Positions 17,747 through 26,999 of a DNA stretch of 64,000 nt are shown here, piece by piece. A model generated the notes under the pieces. That model was not told where the DNA came from. It saw nothing but the letters and a program-made list of their open reading frames with translations, and did not search any database. The position numbers and the translations under genes were made by a program. This DNA is from G965197715 sp965247615 (GTDB taxonomy: Bacteria; Chloroflexota; Dehalococcoidia; Lucifugimonadales; UBA1127): contig OZ252022.1 in the NCBI GenBank assembly GCA_965247615.1, forward strand, positions 2,604,001 through 2,668,000, in the 5' to 3' direction. The number at the start of each line of letters is the position of its first letter. The first letter of the stretch is position 1.

Positions 17747-18913
17747 ATGAAGGAACGCCTCAGAGACATCTGGTACAAGAAGCGCTCCCGCTACTTGGCC
17801 GTCAACCTGACGGTAGGGACGCTGGCAGGGGTGGTGGCGGCGTACGTCGTGTACTCGATTATTGTCAACCTTTTCGAGTTCGACTTTCTCTTCGGGCCGT
17901 ACGGGAGCCCGGATCGCAGCTCTATCTTCCAGATCTTGGACGTAGAGGCGAGTGACCCGCGATGGCTAGGGATGCTGAAGGGAGCGGGGAACACGCTGTC
18001 GGTGGTGTTCATCGCCATCGCCCTTGCCTCTTTGCTGGGCCTGGCGCTGGGCGTGGCGCGGCTCGCCTCCAATCCCGTGGTCAACTGGCTGGGCAAGCTG
18101 TACGTGGAGCTGTTCCGAAACCTGCCCCTGCTGCTGATCATGTTCTTCTTTGCGTTCGCGGTGTTCAGACAGCTGCCGAAGATCGAGGACCGCGCGGGAC
18201 TGGGGGGGGTATTCTACGTCAGCAATCGAGGGCTGGCCATCCCCTGGCTACAGACGGCACACGAGCTGTGGTGGCTGTTGCCGGTTGCGCTGGCCGCCGG
18301 CGCCGCAGCCGCATGGGCGGTGCGGAGGGTCCGTCTGAACAAGGAGGTGCAGACGGGCGCGACGCTACACCCGAACGCGTGGGCGATTTCGATCTTTGTG
18401 CTGGTGGGGGTGATCAGCTACGCGGGCCTGCTCCTACCAGTGCGGCTGACGTTTCCGGAGGTGACGCAGTCTGAGTCCGGGTTCTTCACCTATACGGGGG
18501 GCAACCAGCTTGGGCTGGGCTACCTGAGCGCGCTGATGTCGCTGTCACTGTACTTCAGCGCGTACATCGCGGAGATCGTGCGGGGTTCCATCCAGGCGGT
18601 GCCGCGCGGGCAGGCTGAGGCGTCCGCATCGCTGGGGCTATCGGCGTACCAGCGTTTTTCGCTGATCGTCCTGCCGCAGGCGCTGCGCGTGATGATCCCT
18701 TCCCTGAACAACGAGTACCAGAACACGAATAAAGACTCGACGCTGGCGCACGCCATAGCGTACGGAGAGATAGTCCTGATATCCAACCGGATCGTAAACA
18801 ATTCGGGGAACCTGCTGCAGACGTACATCTTCATCTTCTTGGTCTTTGTCATCACAAACATGATCATCTCGGTAATCATGAATACGATCAATCGGAACGT
18901 ACAAATCAAATGA
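17747..18913 (+). CDS. aapQ: General L-amino acid ABC transporter permease AapQ
   Basis: 388 residues from the ATG at 17747. The first span begins about residue 20, and the long insert between the first spans, typical of AapQ, is present. The amino-acid permease (HEAR/His-Glu-Arg) signature occurs at VELFRNLPLLLIM, and the C-terminal EAA loop is ASASLGLSAYQRFSLIVLPQALR. It overlaps aapM by four bases (ATGA). It forms the channel with AapM. Confidence 0.93.
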   Translation: MKERLRDIWYKKRSRYLAVNLTVGTLAGVVAAYVVYSIIVNLFEFDFLFGPYGSPDRSSIFQILDVEASDPRWLGMLKGAGNTLSVVFIAIALASLLGLALGVARLASNPVVNWLGKLYVELFRNLPLLLIMFFFAFAVFRQLPKIEDRAGLGGVFYVSNRGLAIPWLQTAHELWWLLPVALAAGAAAAWAVRRVRLNKEVQTGATLHPNAWAISIFVLVGVISYAGLLLPVRLTFPEVTQSESGFFTYTGGNQLGLGYLSALMSLSLYFSAYIAEIVRGSIQAVPRGQAEASASLGLSAYQRFSLIVLPQALRVMIPSLNNEYQNTNKDSTLAHAIAYGEIVLISNRIVNNSGNLLQTYIFIFLVFVITNMIISVIMNTINRNVQIK

Positions 18914-20253
18914 CGACATCGACAGCGCACCATTCCGCCATCGGCCGCCGGGTGACGTGGGCGAGGGCGAACCTGTTCAACACGCGGGGCAACACCGCCA
19001 TCAGCTTGGCGGCGCTGGGGTCCGGGACCGTGGTTGCGTTCCTCGTGCTGAAGTTCGTGCTGTTCGAGGCGAACTGGGCGCTGGTGGCTATCAACAGGAA
19101 GCTGTTCTTCATCGGCAGCTATCCGGCTGACGAGATGTTCCGGGTCTGGATATCGCTGTTCATTGCGGCTGCGCTGATCTCGCTCACGTACGGCATTTGG
19201 GGCGGCAGGCTGCGGCCCTACGTTGCGGCCATCGGAGTGGCAGCTACGATAGTGCTCACGTTTGGCCTGGGGACGGACCTGCGGATAGAGGAGCGGCAGT
19301 TCACGGACGAGATACAGTCCGCGGGGCAGACGTCCGTTGTAAGCGGCGTGGATAGGACGCTTGTATTGGACCAGGGGTGGGCGCCGTCATGGCTGTACGC
19401 GGTATCCCTGGGGCTTGCGGTGCCGTTCGGGACATCATGGCTGCTGCTGGCGGCCCTTCTCGCGGTCCTGATAGGGGGCGCGTGGGTGGGCAGGCGCGCG
19501 GCGCAGTGGCGGAGCAGCCCGGTGCTGCTCCAAGCGATGGGTGCCGGGTGGGTGCTGCTCATCCCCATGATCGTGCTGCTCCAGCTGGGGGTATCGAGCA
19601 GCAACTGGGAGAGCGCATTCCTGGACATACTGGTGTTCTCGGTGGGGGGGTTCTTCTCGTTTGTGATCGGGCTGCTGCTGGCGCTGGGGCGCGTGTCAAC
19701 CTACACGGCCATCCGGGTTTCCTCGGTGGGGTACATCGAGGTGGTGCGCGCGGCGCCGCTGTTGGTCTGGCTGCTGTTTGCCACGTTCCTTCGCGACGAG
19801 CTGGGGCCGGCGGGAGAGGCGTTCAGCAGCATTGGCCTCGTCTACCGTGTGATGATTGTGTTCGCGTTCTTCGGCGGTGCGTACATCGCGGAGGTCGTGC
19901 GCGGGGGGCTGCAGTCGATACCGCGGGGCCAGCACGAGGCGTCCGAGGCGATGGGGCTATCAGCGACGCAGAAGTACGCGTTCATCATCCTGCCGCAGGC
20001 GATCAGGGCGGTCATACCGGCGATTATCGGGCGGTTCATTGCGCTGTGGAAGGATACGGCGCTGCTTGCGGCGATTTCGCTGGTCAACACGCTGGAGAAA
20101 GCAAAGAAGATCCTGGGGGGCCAGACGGACATAGCGGAAGGGGCCTTTTTCGAGATATACATAGTGGTCGGGCTGATCTACTGGCTGATTTCCTACCTGC
20201 TATCCCGGCTTGGGGGAGCGGCGGAATCGCGATTGGGACAGGGAAGGAGATAA
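18910..20253 (+). CDS. aapM: General L-amino acid ABC transporter permease AapM
   Basis: 447 residues with an N-terminal region of several spans unique to this family and a C-terminal permease domain holding IEVVRAAPLLVWLL and the EAA loop ASEAMGLSATQKYAFIILPQAIR. It starts inside the aapQ stop (ATGA), indicating coupling. Partner of AapQ in the inner membrane. Confidence 0.93.
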   Translation: MTTSTAHHSAIGRRVTWARANLFNTRGNTAISLAALGSGTVVAFLVLKFVLFEANWALVAINRKLFFIGSYPADEMFRVWISLFIAAALISLTYGIWGGRLRPYVAAIGVAATIVLTFGLGTDLRIEERQFTDEIQSAGQTSVVSGVDRTLVLDQGWAPSWLYAVSLGLAVPFGTSWLLLAALLAVLIGGAWVGRRAAQWRSSPVLLQAMGAGWVLLIPMIVLLQLGVSSSNWESAFLDILVFSVGGFFSFVIGLLLALGRVSTYTAIRVSSVGYIEVVRAAPLLVWLLFATFLRDELGPAGEAFSSIGLVYRVMIVFAFFGGAYIAEVVRGGLQSIPRGQHEASEAMGLSATQKYAFIILPQAIRAVIPAIIGRFIALWKDTALLAAISLVNTLEKAKKILGGQTDIAEGAFFEIYIVVGLIYWLISYLLSRLGGAAESRLGQGRR

Positions 20254-20281
20254 GCGGGCAAGGCCGCGGGGAGGACAGCAG

Positions 20282-21034
20282 ATGGCAAAAGGGAACGGAA
20301 AAGAGATGGTCCGGATGGAGAAGGTGGTGAAGCGCTTCGGCGATTTCATCGCGCTGAAGGACATTGACGTATCGGTGAGCGAAGGGGAGGTGGTGGTCAT
20401 CATCGGGCCCTCGGGCTCGGGCAAGTCGACGCTGCTGAGGACGATCAACCAGCTGGAGCGGCACGATTCCGGCCGCATCATCGTCGACGGCACTGAGCTG
20501 ACGGACGACATGCGGACGCTGGCCAAGATACGGGCGGAGACGGGGATGGTCTTTCAGCAGTTCAACCTCTTCCCACACCTGACCGTGATGCGCAATATAA
20601 CGCTGGCGCCGCAGAAGGTGCGCCACATGCCGCTGCGGGAGGCCGAGGAGCAGGCGCTGCAGCTGCTGTGGCGGGTTGGCATACCGGAACAGGCGGATAA
20701 GTTCCCCGGCCAGCTCTCGGGTGGCCAGCAGCAGCGGGTTGCGATTGCGCGGGCGCTGGCGATGAACCCGAAGCTGATGATGTTCGACGAGCCGACGTCC
20801 GCGCTGGACCCGGAGATGATCAACGAGGTCCTGAAGGCCATGGGAGAGCTGGCGGAGTCCGGAATGACGATGATCTGCGTGACGCACGAGATGGGCTTCG
20901 CGCGGAACGTGGCGGACCGGGTGATCTTCATGGATGAGGGGGAGATCGTCGAAGTCGGAACTGCGGAAAGGTTATTCACGGACCCGCAAGAGCCGCGCAC
21001 CAAGATGTTCCTAGACCAGATCCTCTCGCACTAG
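20282..21034 (+). CDS. aapP: General L-amino acid ABC transporter ATP-binding protein
   Basis: 250 residues from the ATG at 20282, preceded by GGGGAGG; the frame is open upstream into aapM but without a site. Walker A is GPSGSGKST, signature LSGGQQQR, Walker B LMMFDEP, H-loop CVTHEMGFAR. The VFQQFNLFPHLTV Q-loop is that of the polar amino-acid importer (GlnQ/AapP) group. It powers AapJQM. A terminator-like hairpin follows. Confidence 0.95.
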   Translation: MAKGNGKEMVRMEKVVKRFGDFIALKDIDVSVSEGEVVVIIGPSGSGKSTLLRTINQLERHDSGRIIVDGTELTDDMRTLAKIRAETGMVFQQFNLFPHLTVMRNITLAPQKVRHMPLREAEEQALQLLWRVGIPEQADKFPGQLSGGQQQRVAIARALAMNPKLMMFDEPTSALDPEMINEVLKAMGELAESGMTMICVTHEMGFARNVADRVIFMDEGEIVEVGTAERLFTDPQEPRTKMFLDQILSH

Positions 21035-21123
21035 GTCGTGCCGGTCTACGGGGGCGGCATGCAGGAGCACCACGCTGAGGAGCGCGCCGCGGCCTGAGGG
21101 CTTGCTTGACGCTGCTGACCACA

Positions 21124-21153
21124 AGGCCCGCCGTCGATATGACTGGCGGGCCT
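21124..21153 (+). terminator. Hairpin after aapP, probable operon terminator
   Basis: A 9-bp perfect inverted repeat (AGGCCCGCC, 12-base loop, complement) lies 89 bp after the aapP stop and before the convergent CDF gene. The following bases contain only a short T run, so termination strength is uncertain. Confidence 0.5.
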
Positions 21154-21186
21154 CGCTGTTTCAGCAGGGCGGCGGGGGCTTTCTCG

Positions 21187-22236
21187 TCAGCGCGCCCGCT
21201 CCGTGGCCAAGAGGTGGCCGAAGTGGTGGTCTTCCGTACAGGCGCCCACCGAAGTTTCCAGCTGTATGGTGGCGTGGCCGATGCCGAAGTTGCGATGGAC
21301 GAGGTCCTGAATGCGGTTAAGAAGCTCAGTCATGTCCCCCTGGTAGGAGGGGTCTATCAGGACGTGGGCGGTAAAGGCGTCGTTGCCCGTGGTAATGGTC
21401 CAGACGTGGACGTCGTGGATGAGCGTGACGCCTTCCATGTTCTCGATGTCGCTGCAGAGCTTGTAGACGTCCACGTTCTCCGGGACGCCCTCCAGCAGGA
21501 CGTTCAGGACCCGGACGATGAGGCGCCGGGTACCCCACATGATCAGCAGGGCGATGACGACGCTGATGATGGGGTCGGCGAGGTACCAGCCAAAGGCCAA
21601 GACCAGGATGGCGGAGATGACCACGCCTATGGATCCCATCAGGTCGGCAAGCACGTGCTGGAAGGCCCCTTCCACGTTCACACTGTGCTCTGAGGAACGG
21701 TGAAGGACCCAGGCGGCGACGACGTTGACGCCGAGGCCCGCTATACCGACCAACAGGACAGGCAACCCGTCTATTTCACTGCCATGCTTGAAGCGATGGT
21801 ACGCCTCGAAGAAGATCCAGGCCACTATCAGCCATAGCGCGATGATGTTGGCCAGGGCGGCGAGCACCTCCGTGCGGTGATACCCGAAGGTACGCTCGGC
21901 GGGCGCTGCTCTGTCCGCGATCCACATGGCGACGAGTGCCATACCGATGGAGGCGGCGTCGGTGAGCATGTGGCCGGCGTCGGCAAGGAGAGCCAGGCTG
22001 CCTGACAGGATGCCGCCGACGACCTCGGCAATCATGTATGACGAGATCAGGGCGAGGGCGATGACGAGGTTGCGGCGGCTGGCGCCGCGCAGGTCGTGGG
22101 CGTGGTCATGGCCCTCGTGCTCGCCGTGGGCGGCGTGGTCGTGGCCCGCGTGGTCGTCGTGGCCCTCATGCTCGTCGTGCGGTTCGTCCGGACGTCTTGT
22201 TGTCATATGTTCGTCGACCTCTCGCCGGTCGCCCAT
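21187..22236 (-). CDS. Cation diffusion facilitator family metal exporter
   Basis: 349 residues from the ATG at 22236 (CGGGAG eight bases upstream); later ATG codons are possible. The N-terminus is a His/Asp/Glu-rich metal-binding stretch with repeated HxxHD patterns before residue 50. The transporter core has about six spans with the metal sites HMLTDAAS (span 2, HxxxD) and HVLADLMGS (span 5, HxxxD). The cytoplasmic domain follows. This pattern matches zinc exporters of the CzcD/ZitB type, driven by proton exchange. Confidence 0.9.
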   Translation of the reverse strand: MGDRREVDEHMTTRRPDEPHDEHEGHDDHAGHDHAAHGEHEGHDHAHDLRGASRRNLVIALALISSYMIAEVVGGILSGSLALLADAGHMLTDAASIGMALVAMWIADRAAPAERTFGYHRTEVLAALANIIALWLIVAWIFFEAYHRFKHGSEIDGLPVLLVGIAGLGVNVVAAWVLHRSSEHSVNVEGAFQHVLADLMGSIGVVISAILVLAFGWYLADPIISVVIALLIMWGTRRLIVRVLNVLLEGVPENVDVYKLCSDIENMEGVTLIHDVHVWTITTGNDAFTAHVLIDPSYQGDMTELLNRIQDLVHRNFGIGHATIQLETSVGACTEDHHFGHLLATERAR

Positions 22237-22566
22237 CCAAGAAACTCCCGGCACTTGCAGACTTCAATCGGCCCCCTTCCGGCGTACGCCGGAAGGGGGC
22301 CGAACCACAGGAGGCGCCTGCCCTAAGAGCCACGCGGCGGGGGCAGTCAGGGCATAGAGTGCGCGCCCGCACACAAATTCTCAGGGGGTCACCTCCGGAG
22401 CGGGTGTGACGGAAAGCATCCTCCCCCTTAGGTTGCGCCCTATCTTACCACCGCAATTCGACAAATCCACCACATAAAGCCACAATAGACATGCGACAAC
22501 GTGCACGTTGGACCTGGAACGGGCCGAGTGCATCATTGCGAAACGATACATAGAGGTGTGATTGCG
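22237..22566. promoter_or_regulatory. Divergent intergenic region of the CDF and scramblase-like genes
   Basis: Besides the palindrome at 22269-22302, a weak sigma70-like pair faces right: TCGACA at 22458-22463 and CACAAT at 22481-22486, 17 bp apart. This part is less GC-rich than the surroundings. The promoter call is tentative. Confidence 0.3.
22269..22302. repeat. 34-bp perfect palindrome
   Basis: The sequence reads the same on both strands over 34 bp (17-bp half-site CGGCCCCCTTCCGGCGT). It lies in the divergent region between the CDF gene and the scramblase-like gene, 33 bp upstream of the CDF start. No U-run follows on either side. It could be a REP-like element or a regulator target; I cannot decide. 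Confidence 0.6.
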
Positions 22567-23178
22567 ATGGACCTGACAACGTATGGGGAACTGGTTGTGC
22601 GCCAGGTTGTTGAGCGGCTGGAAGTCCTCATCGGCTTTGAGACGGCCAACCGGTACAGGGTCCTGACGCCCGCGGGCGCCGACATCATGTACGCGTACGA
22701 GGAGTCCGGGACGATGAGCCGGCAATTCCTGGGAACGCACCGGCCTCTCAACATCCACGTGGTGGACCAAGAGGGGCAGCCGGTCCTGAGCGCTAACCGA
22801 GGGTTCTACTGGTTCCGCTCCCTCCTCAGCGTACACGACGGGAAGGGCAGTGCCATTGGCTCCCTAAAGAGGCAGTTCGGGATAGCGAGCCGCAGGTTCG
22901 GCATTTTCGATGCAAATGACCGCCAGATTGGGAGTATTGGGGGCGGCCTGGTTCATCGGTACACCTTCAACGCGAGCAACGGCCGTGGGGATCAGGCGGG
23001 ACGCATCGTGAAAGAGTGGGGCGGCATTGGCAGGGAGGCGTTCACGGACGCGGACACCTTTCGCATCGAGTTCGGCGACACAGAGCGCGGACAGGAGTTC
23101 CGGCTGCTGCTGCTCGCCGCTGCGTTCGCCATCGACCTGGAGTTCTTCGAGTCCAAGGGACGCGCCGGCCCAGGATAG
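22567..23178 (+). CDS. Scramblase/LURP-one-related domain protein
   Basis: 203 residues from the ATG at 22567 (GAGGTG nine bases upstream). The pattern of repeated beta strands, the segments GTMSRQFLGTHRPLNIHV, GSLKRQFGIASRRFGIFD and the hydrophobic C-terminal helix (LLLLAAAFAIDLEFF) match the phospholipid scramblase/LURP-one family with its closed beta barrel round a central helix. The bacterial function is unknown. It stands alone between the CDF gene and the ABC exporter. Confidence 0.65.
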   Translation: MDLTTYGELVVRQVVERLEVLIGFETANRYRVLTPAGADIMYAYEESGTMSRQFLGTHRPLNIHVVDQEGQPVLSANRGFYWFRSLLSVHDGKGSAIGSLKRQFGIASRRFGIFDANDRQIGSIGGGLVHRYTFNASNGRGDQAGRIVKEWGGIGREAFTDADTFRIEFGDTERGQEFRLLLLAAAFAIDLEFFESKGRAGPG

Positions 23179-23395
23179 GCCAGGACCGATGCACGACCGC
23201 CACGCATAAGCCCCGCTCATTCGGGCCGCGCACGGGTGTTCATCGAAGGGGCAGCGAGCGGCGGCGCATAGGCCGGGAGTCGGCGGGGCCGCGCACAGGC
23301 GGGTCGGCGCTGTCACCTGCGGCGGCGGGCGCCGCGTACGGCCATCCGGCGAGACCTGTGACCCAGCATCGGCGGGTCCCATGTCCGGCGAGGGC

Positions 23396-24454
23396 CTAGG
23401 ACTTGGTTGCTCCAGGAATGTCGCGGCGATGGAAGAGGTAGAAGGCCAGACCACCCAGGACCAGGGTGTAGGCCGCGATGACCAGGAAGGACTGCATCTC
23501 ACCCGGAGCGCCGCCGGCCCCGGCGCCGATGGAGAACACGGGATTGCCGCCCTCTGACGTTCCTCCAGCCGCCATGAAAGCGCCGATGTTGTAGACCAAG
23601 AGAAAGTCCCGCACGCCCTGGAACCGGTCGAAGAAGCCGGTGGAGATCGCAACGACGATGGGCTCGAGGATGTAATAGACGAAGCCGATGCCGATGCCCG
23701 CTGTAGTCGACCGGGTTACGACGACGACGAGGCAAACGAGGGCGGCGGCGGGCAACGTGGTGAACCAAGCCTTGGCGGTGGTTTCCGCCACGTTCCCCCA
23801 CGAGTAGTTGTTGACCAGGCCTTCCGCGCCGGAGATGAAGCCCCTCAAGAGCAGTCCGGAGATGGTGGCGAGCACACCTGTGACCAAGAAGGCGGCAGCG
23901 ATGACCAGCGCCAACATTGCAAGCTTGGACGCAAGCATTTGCCACCGCTCCACACCTCTGACCAGGAGGGGGCGGACGGTACCCCAGCTGTGCTCGACAC
24001 CCATCACGGAGGCGGTCAGAATGGCCGCGAGGATGAATCCGATGCTCTGACCCGCACCGACTGCGAGGGCGACGCTGCCGGGAGGGGTGATCAGGCTATA
24101 GGTCTCGCCCAGCAGCCGTTGACGGGACTCCCTCTGCCTCCGGCAGGCGTCTTCCATCTCCCGCAGCATCTCCTCCGCTTGGGCTTGGCTGACACCCGGG
24201 CCCTGAAGCCGGCTGACGCTGGGGCCCCGCCCTTCCAGGATGTCGCCGCAGTCAAGGTCCAACGCCTGAAGTCGGGACGCGGCATCAGAGGAGAAGGAGT
24301 TTGCGACGTTCCCGGAGAGGTTGAAGGCGAACCAGGCCCCGAGGATGGAGAGCTGGGTGACCAGGACGAGGACCGCCAAGAGGATCCATGGCATCCAGCG
24401 GCGCTGAAGCTTGAACCACTCCCAGCGGACCAGGTTGGCGAACTCAACCATCAC
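23396..24454 (-). CDS. ABC-2 type transporter permease
   Basis: 352 residues with an N-terminal cytoplasmic start, first span around residues 23-42, a polar external region of about 100 residues rich in charged and Gln/Arg residues, then five spans. The pattern is that of ABC-2 membrane subunits. Its start overlaps the stop of the ATPase upstream by four bases (ATGA), so the two form one exporter. Substrate unknown. Confidence 0.85.
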   Translation of the reverse strand: MMVEFANLVRWEWFKLQRRWMPWILLAVLVLVTQLSILGAWFAFNLSGNVANSFSSDAASRLQALDLDCGDILEGRGPSVSRLQGPGVSQAQAEEMLREMEDACRRQRESRQRLLGETYSLITPPGSVALAVGAGQSIGFILAAILTASVMGVEHSWGTVRPLLVRGVERWQMLASKLAMLALVIAAAFLVTGVLATISGLLLRGFISGAEGLVNNYSWGNVAETTAKAWFTTLPAAALVCLVVVVTRSTTAGIGIGFVYYILEPIVVAISTGFFDRFQGVRDFLLVYNIGAFMAAGGTSEGGNPVFSIGAGAGGAPGEMQSFLVIAAYTLVLGGLAFYLFHRRDIPGATKS

Positions 24455-25377
24455 GAGTGCGCCACTCCGGGGTCTCCATTGCCGCCCGTAACCTCAAGGA
24501 AGTATGACTCCAGAGAGCGCTTTGCGGAGTACATCTCGCGCACGAATACCCCGGCGTGAGCGAGGGCCGCGGTCAGCTCCGCGGAGCGTTCCGACGGGGC
24601 CGTGATCAGCAGAGCGCCGTCATCCGCCGTGACGCGGTCCACCCATTGGAGGGCTGAGAGGATGGCTGCGGCCATGGCGTCGTCGGTGGTGGTGAGGCGA
24701 ACGCCGTCCCGCTCCTTCAGAATCTGCTGGACGTTCCCCTGAGCGACGAGCCTTCCTCTCGACAGGATGGCGACGTTGTCGCAGACCTGCTCGACCTCGT
24801 AGAGGAGGTGGCTGGAGAGGAGGACGGTGCTTCCGCTGCTCCCCAGCCTTCGAATGAGGGATCGGACCTCGTTCATGCCGGCGGGATCGAGCCCGTTGGT
24901 GGGCTCGTCGAAGAAGAGAACTTCGGGGTCGCCAAGCAGAGCGTAGGCTATGCCGAGCCGCTGCTTCATGCCCATGGAGTAGGTGTTGAACTTGCTGTTG
25001 GCCCGCTCCGAGAGGTCCACCAACTCCAGAAGGCGGTCCACATCCTGGCTGGACGCGTCGCCGCCGATGCCCTGGAAGTAGCGCAGATTGTTACGCCCGC
25101 TGAGGTAGGGGTAGAAGCTTGGCTCCTCTACGATTGCCCCAATGCGGCGCAGGGCCTGTGCGCGGACGCCCTCGACCGGGTCTTCAAAGAGCCAGATACC
25201 GCCGGAAGTAGGCCGAATGAGCCCGAGGAGCATACCCATGGTGGTGGTCTTCCCGGAGCCGTTGGGGCCAAGCAGGCCAAAGACTCCGCCCCGCGGCACC
25301 TGGAGAGACAGGTCATCAACGGCGCGGATGGCGCCGAACGCCTTGGTGAGGCCGCGAGTCTCGATAACCCGGTCCAC
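24451..25377 (-). CDS. ABC exporter ATP-binding protein (CcmA/drug-exporter type)
   Basis: 308 residues. Walker A GPNGSGKTTTMGM, signature YSMGMKQRLGIA, Walker B VLFFDEPTNGLDPAGM and H-loop LSSHLL. The C-terminal region after residue 215 is the extension common to this group of exporters (bacitracin, lantibiotic and drug export). Works with the permease at 23396-24454. Confidence 0.92.
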   Translation of the reverse strand: MDRVIETRGLTKAFGAIRAVDDLSLQVPRGGVFGLLGPNGSGKTTTMGMLLGLIRPTSGGIWLFEDPVEGVRAQALRRIGAIVEEPSFYPYLSGRNNLRYFQGIGGDASSQDVDRLLELVDLSERANSKFNTYSMGMKQRLGIAYALLGDPEVLFFDEPTNGLDPAGMNEVRSLIRRLGSSGSTVLLSSHLLYEVEQVCDNVAILSRGRLVAQGNVQQILKERDGVRLTTTDDAMAAAILSALQWVDRVTADDGALLITAPSERSAELTAALAHAGVFVREMYSAKRSLESYFLEVTGGNGDPGVAHS

Positions 25378-25470
25378 TGTTCCGCCGATGTTGCCTCCCG
25401 CCGCGCCGCACGCCTGACGGGCGCGGCAGTCTCTTCCTCATCCGTTGCGCCGGGTCCGCACGGGCGATGC

Positions 25471-26229
25471 CTACGCGCCCTGCTCCGCGTTGACCTTCCC
25501 AAGGAAGACCTGCGTCAAGACATCGGACTCACGGACGGACTGAGGCGTGCCGTCGTGGACCACGCGGCCCTTGTCCAGGACGTAGGCCCGGTCGACGATG
25601 TCGAGGACGCCCTTGATATTATGCTCTACAACGAAGATGGAGGTGCGCAGCCTCTGGTTGATTTCGGAGACCTTCTGAAAGACCTCCTTGACGACACGGG
25701 GGGCGAGGCCCAGGGTGGGTTCGTCCAGGAGGAGCATCTCGGGGTCCGCCATGAGGCCACGGCCCAGGGCGAGCATCTGCTGCTGACCGCCGGACATCTG
25801 ACTGGCCAGGTCGCGGCGCTTCTGGTGCAGAATGGGGAAGAGCTCCATGACAGAATCCAGGCGGCGCTGCATTTCCCGTTTGTCGTTGAGGTAGAGGCAG
25901 CCCATCTCCAGGTTTTCGGCGATGGTGAGATGTGTGAAGACGCGCCTGCCCTGGGGGACGAAGGCGATGCCCTCCTTCACTATCTCGTGGGTGGCGGCGG
26001 CCAGCCGGCGTTGGCGCCAGTAGACGTCTCCGCCCACGACGGGGGCCAGGCCCATGACGGCCTTGAGGACGGTGGACTTGCCGGCGCCGTTGGGCCCCAT
26101 GACGGCCACCATCTCCCCGGCGCGAACGCCCAGGGACACGCGGTCGAGGGCAGCCACGGCGCCGTACCGCACGGAAACCTCGGCGAGGTGCAGGACCATG
26201 TCGCCGTTGGTACTCTCTGAAGTGCTCAT
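25471..26229 (-). CDS. livF: Branched-chain amino acid ABC transporter ATP-binding protein LivF
   Basis: 252 residues. Walker A GPNGAGKSTVLKAV, signature MSGGQQQMLALGRGLM and Walker B MLLLDEPTLGLAPRVV are those of LivF. It is the last gene of livJHMGF, 35 bp after livG. The second ATPase of the heterodimer that drives LivHM. Confidence 0.93.
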   Translation of the reverse strand: MSTSESTNGDMVLHLAEVSVRYGAVAALDRVSLGVRAGEMVAVMGPNGAGKSTVLKAVMGLAPVVGGDVYWRQRRLAAATHEIVKEGIAFVPQGRRVFTHLTIAENLEMGCLYLNDKREMQRRLDSVMELFPILHQKRRDLASQMSGGQQQMLALGRGLMADPEMLLLDEPTLGLAPRVVKEVFQKVSEINQRLRTSIFVVEHNIKGVLDIVDRAYVLDKGRVVHDGTPQSVRESDVLTQVFLGKVNAEQGA

Positions 26230-26264
26230 ATCTTGGTCGCCACGGGGATGACTCCGGTCCAGGT

Positions 26265-26999
26265 TCAGGTGCCGAGGTAGGCCTCTACGACCTCCGGCCG
26301 GTTCAAGACGTCCTCCACGTCGCCCTCGGCGAGGAGGATGCCGCTGTCCAGAACGAATATACGGTCCGACAGCTCACGGACGATATCCATGTTGTGGGAG
26401 ATGAAGATGATGGTGCGGCCCTGGTCGCGCATCTGCTTCATGATGGTCTTGACCTGCTCCAGCATCTGGGGGAAGAGGCCTGCGAAGGGTTCGTCGAATA
26501 GGTAGGCCTGGACGTCCAGGGCCATGGCGCGTCCTATCTCAAGGAGCTTGCGCTGGCCGTAGGACAGGTTCATGGCCAGCACACGGCGCCGCTCCCACAT
26601 GCCCACATTCTCCAGGACGCGTTGGGCCCTTTCCACGTGGCTGGCCCTGGTCCGCTCCAGGAGGGATGGGAAGAGGCGCCGGTTGGTCAGCACGACCATG
26701 ATATTGTCCCACACGGTCATTTGATCGAAGAGGCGCACATCCTGGAAGGTGCGGGTGATGCCGTGGGAGGGGGTCTCGTGGGCCTTGACGACGCTGAGTG
26801 CGGCGCCGTGGATGATCACAATGCCGCCGTCCAAGGGCAGGACGCCGCTGAGAAGGTTGACGAGGGTCGACTTGCCGGAGCCGTTGGGCCCGACGATGCT
26901 GGTGACTCCCTGGCGCGGAATGGACATGCTCAGATGGTCCACGGCCATAACGCCGCCGAAGTGCTTGACGATCTCCTGGGTCTCCACGGCATGGTTCAT
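26265..26999 (-). CDS. livG: Branched-chain amino acid ABC transporter ATP-binding protein LivG
   Basis: 244 residues from the ATG at 26999, which overlaps the livM stop (ATGA). A far longer open frame in the same phase runs to 27989, but its extra part is antisense-free overlap with livM and has shadow composition. Walker A GPNGSGKSTLVNLLSG, the LivG-type ITRTFQDVRLF Q-loop, signature LSYGQRKLLEIGRAM and Walker B AYLFDEPFAGL are visible. Confidence 0.93.
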   Translation of the reverse strand: MNHAVETQEIVKHFGGVMAVDHLSMSIPRQGVTSIVGPNGSGKSTLVNLLSGVLPLDGGIVIIHGAALSVVKAHETPSHGITRTFQDVRLFDQMTVWDNIMVVLTNRRLFPSLLERTRASHVERAQRVLENVGMWERRRVLAMNLSYGQRKLLEIGRAMALDVQAYLFDEPFAGLFPQMLEQVKTIMKQMRDQGRTIIFISHNMDIVRELSDRIFVLDSGILLAEGDVEDVLNRPEVVEAYLGT

